From positions 1-38,240 of the IMG/VR virus record IMGVR_UViG_3300046468_000037: DNA of 38,240 nucleotides; one strand, written 5' to 3'. This stretch comes from a virus. Numbering within the stretch: position 1 is the stretch's first letter; every line of letters starts with the position of its first letter. The position numbers and the translations under genes are program-made. The notes below the pieces were generated by a model, which saw only the letters and a program-made list of their open reading frames with translations, did no database searches and had not been told where the DNA came from. Positions 31,468-38,240 of the stretch are shown here, in pieces.

Positions 31468-33788
31468 TTAAATGCCTCCGGTAATGGCTCACCGGGTTCC
31501 CACCAGTAGCCTTGATCGTAATCCCTCATTCGATTACGCATAATACGATTATACTTTCTCTGGGCGTCTGGGTCAGCCATAAGCTCTAGTTGATCAAACA
31601 TTGCGTTCTTTAGTGTTTGAATCTGCCAAATATCGGGCGAGTAACGCTCTGCAAAATCTATGGCTTCACCTAAAACGTGGGTTTCTTCGCGCTTCGATGC
31701 TTGTTGAATATTGCCAACGCCAAATTTCCATGTGCGATCTACAAACTCACCTGTTGGCCCAAACGCTGTGGCTAATGGTCCAGATCCAAAACGGTTTGCG
31801 TCTGAAAAAATAAAGTCGCCAAAAATTCCCATTCCACCACCTTGCAACATTGCCGCGCCTATAAACTTTTCTGGACTGCCTTCAGAGTCTAGGATTGGTC
31901 TTGGCTCTCTTCCTGCCGCAAGATCCTTAGCCTGAATCGCAATGCCTCCAAGGAGTGTTGTAGTAGCCATAAGGCCGCCAAAATACTGCAACTTCTTACC
32001 GTTAGTATCTTGATAGGCCATCCTCATCATATGTCCCATAAGGATCGTTATAGGAAATGATTTAAGTTGCATAATTGTGCGAATACCCATGCCAGATACA
32101 GTAGCGCGTGACGTTCCCATAGTGGTCACAGCTCGGACTCTCGCATCTGGCGTAGGCACGGCGAAGTCCGTCTCAGATAAAACCATCTGGTGAAACTTAA
32201 CGCCTCCCTCTTGGGTCATGTCTGCATAAGGCGCACCGCGTAACATCAATGGCGGTTGCTTTCTAAACACATCCCAATCTTGCTCAGTAATCCCATATCT
32301 GCCAAATGCGTCTTGTATTCCCATTTCAAGATCGGCAAATGATTTGTTAAAGTTGTCAGCGAGTAGGGCAGAGAACTCCATGCCAAATGCTTTGCGCCCA
32401 GCATTAGTCCACGCCTCTAAGCCCGATGCCCTTAATATGCCTTCAGCTAATTTTGCGGTTCTACCTGTGCCATAGGTATCAGAAAATCTGTTGGCCGCCG
32501 TTTGCCTTGAGGCATTTTCAGCAGTTAAACCAAGGCGGGTTCCAAATATTCGGTCGGCCTCATTGTCTGGGCGCATCAGTGCTAGTTGTTGTTGAATGGC
32601 TTTCCACGGAGAAATATTGTTCATTCTTGAGGTTATAAACATAAACCCCACATCACTAATAGCTGATAAAAAAGCTCCGCCAAGCGTGACCGATGTTATG
32701 ACATTTCTTGTCGCTTCAAAGGCATCTGCCGCAGTCACAAGATCACCGCCATTGACTTGACCTGCCGCAACCTTATAAACGGCATTGTTAAACGATGCGT
32801 TTGCTCCTGATATGTCTTCTTCTAGCTTTGCTCTGTTTAGCAAAAAATCAAAAGTGTTTTGAGGCGAAGGCCCAAGTAGTTCAATAACCGCAATGTCATT
32901 AGACATCATATTTAGATGATCGGTAATTGCATCAAAAAGATTCCCGCGCCCAAAACGGTTTTGATACTTCATCCACGAATCAAAATCTTTAAAATACAAA
33001 AATCGTTTTTCGCCACCCTTGCGAGATAATTTTCTACCTAGTCGTGGGACGCTTAAGCCTTTTGCTTTGTTTAACCCGCCAGTGCTTATGGTCTCATACG
33101 ACGCCGCCAAACCAATTTCAAACTGCTCGTCGCTTAACGGGCGTCCTGCCTCATCGACCATATATCTTCTATCAAGAAGGTCTCGGACAAATTCAGTCCA
33201 TTCTTCTTCGCCAGCATCTTTTACGGTTTTTTGATCATGGCGCTGTGGCAACAAATAACGCTCATTTTTAGAAATAGATCCGCCGCGTCGATTAAACAAT
33301 ACTCTCGTTTGTTCAATAGTCTCATGGTAGGCATCTGCCATTCTCTTAAATGCAGGGTCATCTACTTCTTCCCCATAAATAGCTTTGCCAAATTTAACAA
33401 GCTCTTCCTGATCCTGATCCATGCCAAACATACGAGAGCGGAATCGCGCTAACGCCTCAGCGTTTATTGAGTGAAACTTGCCTTCGTAATATTCGGCTAA
33501 ATACTCGACGTTCTTATACTTGGCATTTCCGCGAGGGTCTTTGGTCATCAAGGCTGTAATACCCGCCGACATGCCCTGTGGGTGCGACTTAACAGAGTCG
33601 TATGCCTGAGATATGCGTACAGCTTGTATAGCTGTCTCACGCTTCTGGCGCGTTAGATTGCCAAGCACATCATCAATGGCTTGATTCGGGTCGTCAGAAT
33701 CAAGGATTGCTTGCGCCACGTCCTTAGATAGACGGTTCTGTGCAAGCGCCTCGTTGACACATCTTTCAAATCCGTTAGCCAAGGGCAC
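31464..33788 (-). CDS. gp16-like ejection protein, C-terminal part, haplotype B (774 aa)
   Basis: A large virion protein with RFRSRMFGMDQDQEELVKFG, a hydrophobic block SVTLGGAFLSAISDVGFMFI, EAWTNAGRKAFGMEF, MQLKSFPITILMGHMMRM and a second hydrophobic block TTTLLGGIAIQA. Order and character match the second half of the single gene at 1-2597. The start overlaps the 510-aa gene. GTG at 33788 has its GAGGT directly adjacent, so TTG at 33782 (MANGFERCV, seven-base spacing) may be the true start. It is followed directly by the tailspike gene. Expected role: inner-membrane part of the ejection channel. Confidence 0.72.
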   Translation of the reverse strand: MPLANGFERCVNEALAQNRLSKDVAQAILDSDDPNQAIDDVLGNLTRQKRETAIQAVRISQAYDSVKSHPQGMSAGITALMTKDPRGNAKYKNVEYLAEYYEGKFHSINAEALARFRSRMFGMDQDQEELVKFGKAIYGEEVDDPAFKRMADAYHETIEQTRVLFNRRGGSISKNERYLLPQRHDQKTVKDAGEEEWTEFVRDLLDRRYMVDEAGRPLSDEQFEIGLAASYETISTGGLNKAKGLSVPRLGRKLSRKGGEKRFLYFKDFDSWMKYQNRFGRGNLFDAITDHLNMMSNDIAVIELLGPSPQNTFDFLLNRAKLEEDISGANASFNNAVYKVAAGQVNGGDLVTAADAFEATRNVITSVTLGGAFLSAISDVGFMFITSRMNNISPWKAIQQQLALMRPDNEADRIFGTRLGLTAENASRQTAANRFSDTYGTGRTAKLAEGILRASGLEAWTNAGRKAFGMEFSALLADNFNKSFADLEMGIQDAFGRYGITEQDWDVFRKQPPLMLRGAPYADMTQEGGVKFHQMVLSETDFAVPTPDARVRAVTTMGTSRATVSGMGIRTIMQLKSFPITILMGHMMRMAYQDTNGKKLQYFGGLMATTTLLGGIAIQAKDLAAGREPRPILDSEGSPEKFIGAAMLQGGGMGIFGDFIFSDANRFGSGPLATAFGPTGEFVDRTWKFGVGNIQQASKREETHVLGEAIDFAERYSPDIWQIQTLKNAMFDQLELMADPDAQRKYNRIMRNRMRDYDQGYWWEPGEPLPEAFK

Positions 33789-35307
33789 ACCTCAATACGT
33801 TTTCAATGTTCTCAATTTCATCGTCAATCGGCTTCATCGCATCACTAGCCGAAACAATGTCATCATCTACAAAGACAATTGCATCCTCTAAGTTATTGAA
33901 CGCCTCCATGTCAGCATCGAAGTCTTCTGCAATGCCATTCCTTGTAAGGATGTCGCGCTGTCGTTCTGTAGTCGTTTGTGGTGCGGCCTTCTGTGGCTGT
34001 GGCTCTTCGTATTTAGCCGGGATCTTTGAAGGCTGGTCATACATCTCGCTTCGGGTTTCTCGCTCCGAAAGGAACTGTATGTCTTGGTTGATTTCTTGCT
34101 CAATCAAAATCTCATTGAGACGGCGCTCATACAGGGGCGGAATAACTCCCTGCTTGATTCGATCTAAGTCGCCAAACGCCTCTCGCGCCACATCGTCTTG
34201 GCGCAACATCTCTTGGATGCGAGTAACACGGTCTGACAGTCCTGCTCGTTGTTCTAACGCAAGCTCTTCACCGCGCTCAATAGAACGTCTTTTTGCTACT
34301 CGGGCCGGTACTCCGCGCTCCTTGATAACCTCTTCGGGAACGCCTGAGATTCTTTCCAGCCTAAACTCAAGGTCTTTTAACTCAGATTTAAGCGCCTTAC
34401 GTTCGCCAGCTTCTAATCGGTTGCCAGCAGTAGCAGTTAGCTCCTCAGTAACTTCTCGTAAAAACTCAGCTTGGATGACATCTCGGTCAATAGCCGGAAT
34501 GTCGCCACGCGCTTTAGCAATCTCTAGGTCTTCGATGAGTCGCTCATTTGCTTCTCGAACCATTGCCTCGGGTGTATCAGGCTGTACAGCGCCAAGCTCA
34601 TCGGCCTTGCTGTTGACTGCCCGGAGGTATCCAGATAAACCACCCGCTATACCCCCTAGCACAGCGCCTCCTACTGCCGCTGTAGCGATGTTCGCAAGCG
34701 CCTCTTGTGCTGAGTAGGGTGATTCGATATCGAGCTTGTGAGTGTATACAAGTGGCTGTATGGCTAGTTCTGTTGCCGCCGCAATACCGGCCTCGGCCTT
34801 AGCAACACGCATTGCATTCGCAGTAATGCCTAAACCTCGGGCAGTGGTTAAGGATGCGCCAATGCCCATTGTGGCAATGCTGATAGGATCAAGCATAAAC
34901 GCAGTCATAGAGCCCGTGAACTGAGCCATGCCGCTACCACGGGCAATAACGTCTTCTGCGTACTCCCTGCGCTTTCTTAGCTTCTCGTTACGTCTAGTGC
35001 GTAATTCATCATCAGTCGCAAGTAAGCCAGTGTCTTTGGCTATGCGGTCATAATCTATGCGGCCACGACGGTCGGTATATGGATCTCTGTCAAACCCGTC
35101 GTCGACCATGCCACGCAATGTGGCCTGACGCTCGCGGTACATTTCGTTATTTAAGGCACTAGAGATTGACAGCTCTTCGTCAACCACAAGGCCAAGAGAC
35201 GCGCCAAAGACCTCGCCAAATGATGACTCAATAACTAAGTCGTCTGGCGTAAACAGTCTGTATGACTGATCAAAGGTACGCTTATCTCTGTCAGAAACAA
35301 AAGGCAT
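33775..35307 (-). CDS. gp16-like ejection protein, N-terminal part, haplotype B (510 aa)
   Basis: It begins MPFVSDRDKRTFDQSYRLFT; residues about 145-230 are hydrophobic and Gly/Ala-rich (ATAAVGGAVLGGIAGGLSGY), the same kind of block as near the N-terminus of the left single gene. The C-terminal half is charged and helical (LKSELKDLEFRLERISG). It ends by a short overlap with the 774-aa gene. No slippery sequence is seen at the junction, so the two are separate, coupled genes, not a frameshift product. It lies just after the gp15-like gene. Confidence 0.72.
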   Translation of the reverse strand: MPFVSDRDKRTFDQSYRLFTPDDLVIESSFGEVFGASLGLVVDEELSISSALNNEMYRERQATLRGMVDDGFDRDPYTDRRGRIDYDRIAKDTGLLATDDELRTRRNEKLRKRREYAEDVIARGSGMAQFTGSMTAFMLDPISIATMGIGASLTTARGLGITANAMRVAKAEAGIAAATELAIQPLVYTHKLDIESPYSAQEALANIATAAVGGAVLGGIAGGLSGYLRAVNSKADELGAVQPDTPEAMVREANERLIEDLEIAKARGDIPAIDRDVIQAEFLREVTEELTATAGNRLEAGERKALKSELKDLEFRLERISGVPEEVIKERGVPARVAKRRSIERGEELALEQRAGLSDRVTRIQEMLRQDDVAREAFGDLDRIKQGVIPPLYERRLNEILIEQEINQDIQFLSERETRSEMYDQPSKIPAKYEEPQPQKAAPQTTTERQRDILTRNGIAEDFDADMEAFNNLEDAIVFVDDDIVSASDAMKPIDDEIENIENVLRCALG

Positions 35308-35309
35308 TG

Positions 35310-37346
35310 TTATCGCCCAGTGTTACGCCGCGACCTTCGCGGTGCCATTTCGCTTACAACTGATTCATCGTACTTAAAAGTAAATGCGTTACCGTTCTTA
35401 TTGACCATTAAAACACCGTCGCCAGTAACCAAGTTATATTCGCTCTTGTTGTTTGGGACACTGACAACGCGAGCATTTTTAACCTGTTTGATTGCCTGAT
35501 TGACCGTCATCATTCCGATGCCGCCATACGTCTCAAGCCAATCCTCATTGACTCTATCAAGCATTCTCTCAAACTGACTTTCTGTTACGTCCCTTGGCAA
35601 TTGGTACTTGCCTTTGTTGAACGTGCCAATACCGCCAGTAATAGAAGCTAAAGAATCCTCAAATGCACCGCCATCAAATATGCTTGGGTCTGGGTTGCTT
35701 TTGGCATAGTGATTAAGAGCGGCTTGAATGACTAAACCGCGATTTTCAGTCTGGTAAACCTCACCGGCTGGCCCTAAGTAATCATCAGCGACGCCTATGT
35801 AGTTCTGAAATGACGGTAACTTGGCTTGACCTTGCGCTACCATCTCTTGGCCCTTCAGCGCAGTCTTTTGCACTGTCATGTCATTGGTTGCGCCAATCAT
35901 TGCGAACAGCGGGTCGCCAACCTTACTAATCGTATTCCATACAGCAGGATCTTGATTAAGGCTTTGAGCCATGCTCATCTTTTCGGCAACAGTCATTTCT
36001 TCAAGACTATCGCTAAACGCATCAGCTTCCGCGTCAGTCATTGCCGGTATGTCGCGACCATAGTGAATAGATGCCTTCTTGGCCTCAGATACTCTATCAA
36101 TCCATGACTGAGGGTTGCTCATATCAAGCGGCGCGTCAGACACTATGCCCTGCTTAATAGCAAAGCCCATTGGATCTTTATTAAGCTGAGTGTTAATCCC
36201 GCTCTGTGTCTTAATAAGTATTTCCGCTCTTTCAACTTCATCAAGACCAACAGCCTCAACTTGGGTTAGTACAGCGGATCGCTGTGAGGCAGACATTAGG
36301 GCAAAACTTCCAGCCTCTTCGACTAGCTGAAACTCATCATCGTACTCAGTGCCAGCAACAGCAGCAGCAAGCTCTTTCATCTCGCCGGGGTCAACTTGTA
36401 TGCCAAGTGAAACTGCTGTCGCCGCTTGGCCTACTTGTTCTTTTAGTGCGTCATCTGCGGCTTTTGTTGATGCGTCAAATATCGACTTCTGACGTGATAC
36501 TGTTTGTGCTGTAGCAGCCTTCCAAGCATCCCACTCGCTGGCCTCAAATTGATCGGGTCTCTCAGCGCCAGCAATTAAACCGTATGCCGTACCAAAGTCA
36601 TTAGCATCCATAGACTGCCGGACTTCGCGCATAATTGCGCCCGTAGCTAGGCTTTGCTCTACGCTCTTTTTTACACCTTCAACATAGCTAGGCTTTACGT
36701 CACCAGCGTCAGCCAGTGCTTGAGCGGAACTAACAACCTCAATGCCAAGCTGTTCAGCGTAAGCAACTTCGCCTTCTTGGGATTCAGTGGATATCTGTAA
36801 TAACTTGTTATCAATGCCAGAAGTAGTGGTATCAACCGCAACAGCCCTTGCTCGCTTGCGGCCTAGCTCTGCAACTCTTACGCCATTACGCTCAAACGCC
36901 TCATCGTAAACAGAGCGAAGCATTGGTTGGAATCGCTCATCGACGTTCTGCGATAAGCCTTGAAAGTATTTGTTGGCATTCTGCGAAAACTGCTCAAAGT
37001 CACCATCTGACTCTACATTCATGCGATCAACAGCCGATCGTATGTCTGAGGTAACTTCGTTGATATATGCGTTTTCTACGGTCTGGTTGAACGACTGGTC
37101 ATATATACTGATAGCACTTAGCAAGCCCTCTTTGATCTCGGGTGATCGGCCCTCTTCTGCCGCCGCCAGCGCTTCAGCCGATGCATCTTCAATAGCCTTT
37201 TTTTTCTGTATCCGGCCACCAACCTCAAACGCAATGTCCCCAACCTGTTCAGCCAAGCCAGAGAGAGCCTGCAAGCGTTTAGCCTGAGACGTATCTACAC
37301 CTGTTGGTGTAAACCTGCCGTAGTAATCAATGCGCTTCTGAGCCAT
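35310..37346 (-). CDS. gp15-like internal virion protein, haplotype B (678 aa)
   Basis: The first 43 residues are identical to those of the 789-aa protein at 2598. After AFEVG the sequence changes sharply (GGRIQKKKAIEDASAEALAA), and this protein is 111 residues shorter. It shares the SIYDQ-(S/A)-(F/Y)-N motif near residue 78. It is acidic and helical throughout, with a basic C-terminus (APRRSRRNTGR). It sits between the gp14-like and gp16-like genes as expected of a gp15-type ejection protein. Confidence 0.74.
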   Translation of the reverse strand: MAQKRIDYYGRFTPTGVDTSQAKRLQALSGLAEQVGDIAFEVGGRIQKKKAIEDASAEALAAAEEGRSPEIKEGLLSAISIYDQSFNQTVENAYINEVTSDIRSAVDRMNVESDGDFEQFSQNANKYFQGLSQNVDERFQPMLRSVYDEAFERNGVRVAELGRKRARAVAVDTTTSGIDNKLLQISTESQEGEVAYAEQLGIEVVSSAQALADAGDVKPSYVEGVKKSVEQSLATGAIMREVRQSMDANDFGTAYGLIAGAERPDQFEASEWDAWKAATAQTVSRQKSIFDASTKAADDALKEQVGQAATAVSLGIQVDPGEMKELAAAVAGTEYDDEFQLVEEAGSFALMSASQRSAVLTQVEAVGLDEVERAEILIKTQSGINTQLNKDPMGFAIKQGIVSDAPLDMSNPQSWIDRVSEAKKASIHYGRDIPAMTDAEADAFSDSLEEMTVAEKMSMAQSLNQDPAVWNTISKVGDPLFAMIGATNDMTVQKTALKGQEMVAQGQAKLPSFQNYIGVADDYLGPAGEVYQTENRGLVIQAALNHYAKSNPDPSIFDGGAFEDSLASITGGIGTFNKGKYQLPRDVTESQFERMLDRVNEDWLETYGGIGMMTVNQAIKQVKNARVVSVPNNKSEYNLVTGDGVLMVNKNGNAFTFKYDESVVSEMAPRRSRRNTGR
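37219..37346. repeat. direct repeat, right copy (gp15-like N-terminus)
   Basis: Partner of 4840-4967. Flanking gp14-like genes also align, at lower identity and with small indels that shift the offset from 32379 to 32339. Confidence 0.85.
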
Positions 37347-37348
37347 TC

Positions 37349-37771
37349 TTAATCGCCTTCTTCACCCATTAATTGTTGGGCCTTTATGGAGCCGCCTATC
37401 AATGTGCTTACTGCCGCTAATCCTGCCGTTTGTGTTGCTTGCTTGGCTTGACGTTGTAATGACGCCCTTCGTAAGCGTTCTGATAGGTCAATAGTCATTT
37501 CACTAAGCCCTGCTTGACGTGCGCTTTCCAATGCCAGACTTGCTGGCGTACCTTCCCCAGATATTCCTGCCGTCGAGAGTGCCGCGACGTTAGCCGCCAG
37601 TGCCCGGTTAAGCTCTTGACGTCGTGCTAGTTCTTGGCTTTCTGCCGCTAGTTCTTCCTGCTTGGCTTGCTCTTTCAATGCCGCTTTCTGAGCTTTGCCA
37701 GCTTGCACCTGACCGTAGGCCGACACTGCCGCACTTGTTGCCGCTAATATTGCAAATATAGGGAGAGCCAT
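37349..37771 (-). CDS. gp14-like internal virion protein, haplotype B (140 aa)
   Basis: An allele of the 150-aa protein at 4979. The core AANVAALSTAGISGEGTPAS through SARQAGLSEMTIDLSERLRR is identical, but the N-terminal hydrophobic segment is about 10 residues shorter (MALPIFAILAATSAAVSAYG) and the C-terminus ends KAQQLMGEEGD where the other ends KALQLLPK. It starts at the stop of the tail tubular B fragment. Confidence 0.8.
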   Translation of the reverse strand: MALPIFAILAATSAAVSAYGQVQAGKAQKAALKEQAKQEELAAESQELARRQELNRALAANVAALSTAGISGEGTPASLALESARQAGLSEMTIDLSERLRRASLQRQAKQATQTAGLAAVSTLIGGSIKAQQLMGEEGD

Positions 37772-38240
37772 CAGTTACCTTCGACCTCGTATTCAATCAT
37801 CTGTATGTGCATGGGAGTAGGATCTGGGCACGTAATCGTCGGCACAATATCTCTACCCCATCCGTTAATATCGTAAACATCGTCTATTATGCCACTAATA
37901 GGGACAATAGAATTGCCTGTGAGCGGAGACGTATCGCCCGATGCACCAAAAGCACGTATAGGCACAGCAAGCCCGTCAATTTCTATGCCATAAGACTCGT
38001 TTACACGCAGATTCATGCGGACAATCTTCTTGAGTCTCATCTGATTCTGGCCAGAACCTATATTGGTGTTCAGCGGCATAGGCTTAATAGTAGGTACAAA
38101 GTTTAAGCCGACCTCATAAGTAGTTAGTGAATACACCTCACTAGGATCTAGCGTGATTTCTCCGCCGGATACAGTGTACGAAGACAAGGTATAGTTCTCA
38201 TTGAAGTCGCCAAACCCTTCACGAGTAATGGCTTTGACCG
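37771..38240 (-). CDS. tail tubular protein B, C-terminal fragment (second copy, truncated by window end)
   Basis: The frame is open to base 38240. It encodes the last 156 residues of a protein nearly identical to the C-terminus of the 851-aa nozzle at 5432: only about four base differences in 470, with I-to-T and I-to-V changes (SYTVSGG for SYIVSGG, EYEVEGN for EYEIEGN). It is cut by the end of the sequence and not by a stop or frameshift, so it is partial and not a pseudogene. Confidence 0.85.
   Translation of the reverse strand, partial: VKAITREGFGDFNENYTLSSYTVSGGEITLDPSEVYSLTTYEVGLNFVPTIKPMPLNTNIGSGQNQMRLKKIVRMNLRVNESYGIEIDGLAVPIRAFGASGDTSPLTGNSIVPISGIIDDVYDINGWGRDIVPTITCPDPTPMHIQMIEYEVEGN
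37771..38240. repeat. direct repeat, right copy (tail tubular B 3' end)
   Basis: Matches 5432-5901 up to the last base of the window, so the true length of the repeat is unknown. Confidence 0.9.

Noticed and set aside
33775-33788. Programmed frameshift joining the 510-aa and 774-aa frames
   Set aside because: No slippery heptamer is seen, and a start codon with GAGGT is present at the overlap; coupled reinitiation is simpler.
33806-34717. A 303-codon plus-strand open frame
   Set aside because: It is antisense to the 510-aa ejection gene, Ser/Arg-rich, has no ribosome site, and disappears outside that gene; it is a shadow frame.
1-38240. Terminal direct repeats of a finished linear genome
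   Set aside because: The first bases do not recur at the right end; the repeated DNA (5432-5901) is internal on the left and differs at about four positions, so it is not an exact terminal repeat.
1-38240. CRISPR arrays, tRNAs, insertion sequences
   Set aside because: No spaced direct repeats, cloverleaf features or transposase were seen; the only tandem repeats are coding repeats in the fibre gene.

Overview
The window is most of the genome of a short-tailed, T7-like (podovirus-type) bacteriophage, probably infecting a Gram-negative bacterium. The evidence is a full podovirus virion module: small and large terminase, T7-type head-tail connector, scaffold, HK97-fold capsid, tail tubular proteins A and B, gp14/15/16-like internal virion (ejection) proteins, a T7-type fibre N-terminus and an S74 chaperone-bearing fibre. 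No host-type genes, tRNAs, integrase, DNA polymerase, primase, helicase or phage RNA polymerase were recognised, so replication and transcription probably use host enzymes. A marine gammaproteobacterial host is only an impression from the small-gene repertoire.

Layout. Nearly everything is on the minus strand and reads from high to low coordinates. 28.8-37.8 kb: ejection cassette 'B', tailspike and giant fibre. 21.7-23.8 kb: small tail-associated genes, coiled-coil membrane protein, holin, endolysin. 19.6-21.7 kb: early operon starting at an operator-rich promoter (about 21.69-21.75 kb), with a single-strand-annealing-like protein, an SSB-like protein with a DDIPF tail and a Cro-like repressor. 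19.25-19.57 kb: non-coding island with a strong plus-strand terminator. 16.3-19.25 kb: second early/middle operon (helicase-loader-like, NinB-like, HTH-metallophosphoesterase, HNH). 15.4-16.4 kb: the only plus-strand cassette, four small genes ending in a sigma-region-4-like HTH protein. 15.3 kb down to 1: late genes (terminase, portal, scaffold, capsid, tail, ejection cassette 'A').

Ends. The last 470 bp (37771-38240) repeat 5432-5901 at about 99% identity. The gp14-like and gp15-like genes beside them are present twice as partly identical, partly diverged alleles. The left copy has one long gp16-like ejection gene (open at base 1); the right copy has two overlapping genes in its place. The simplest reading is a roughly 32.3 kb circularly assembled genome whose ejection cassette exists as two strain haplotypes, one at each contig end. 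A real tandem duplication of the cassette cannot be excluded from one sequence.

Regulation. Two minus-strand promoters, before the late genes (15.3 kb) and before the capsid (9.55 kb), share an unusual design: TTG..., then CACA-N3-TGTG placed one base before TATCAT. A separate palindrome (GATAACA-Y-TTTA-Y-GTT type) occurs at the early promoter and in the 15.36 kb divergent control region. Together these suggest a compact early/late switch run by the Cro-like protein and/or the sigma-like protein.
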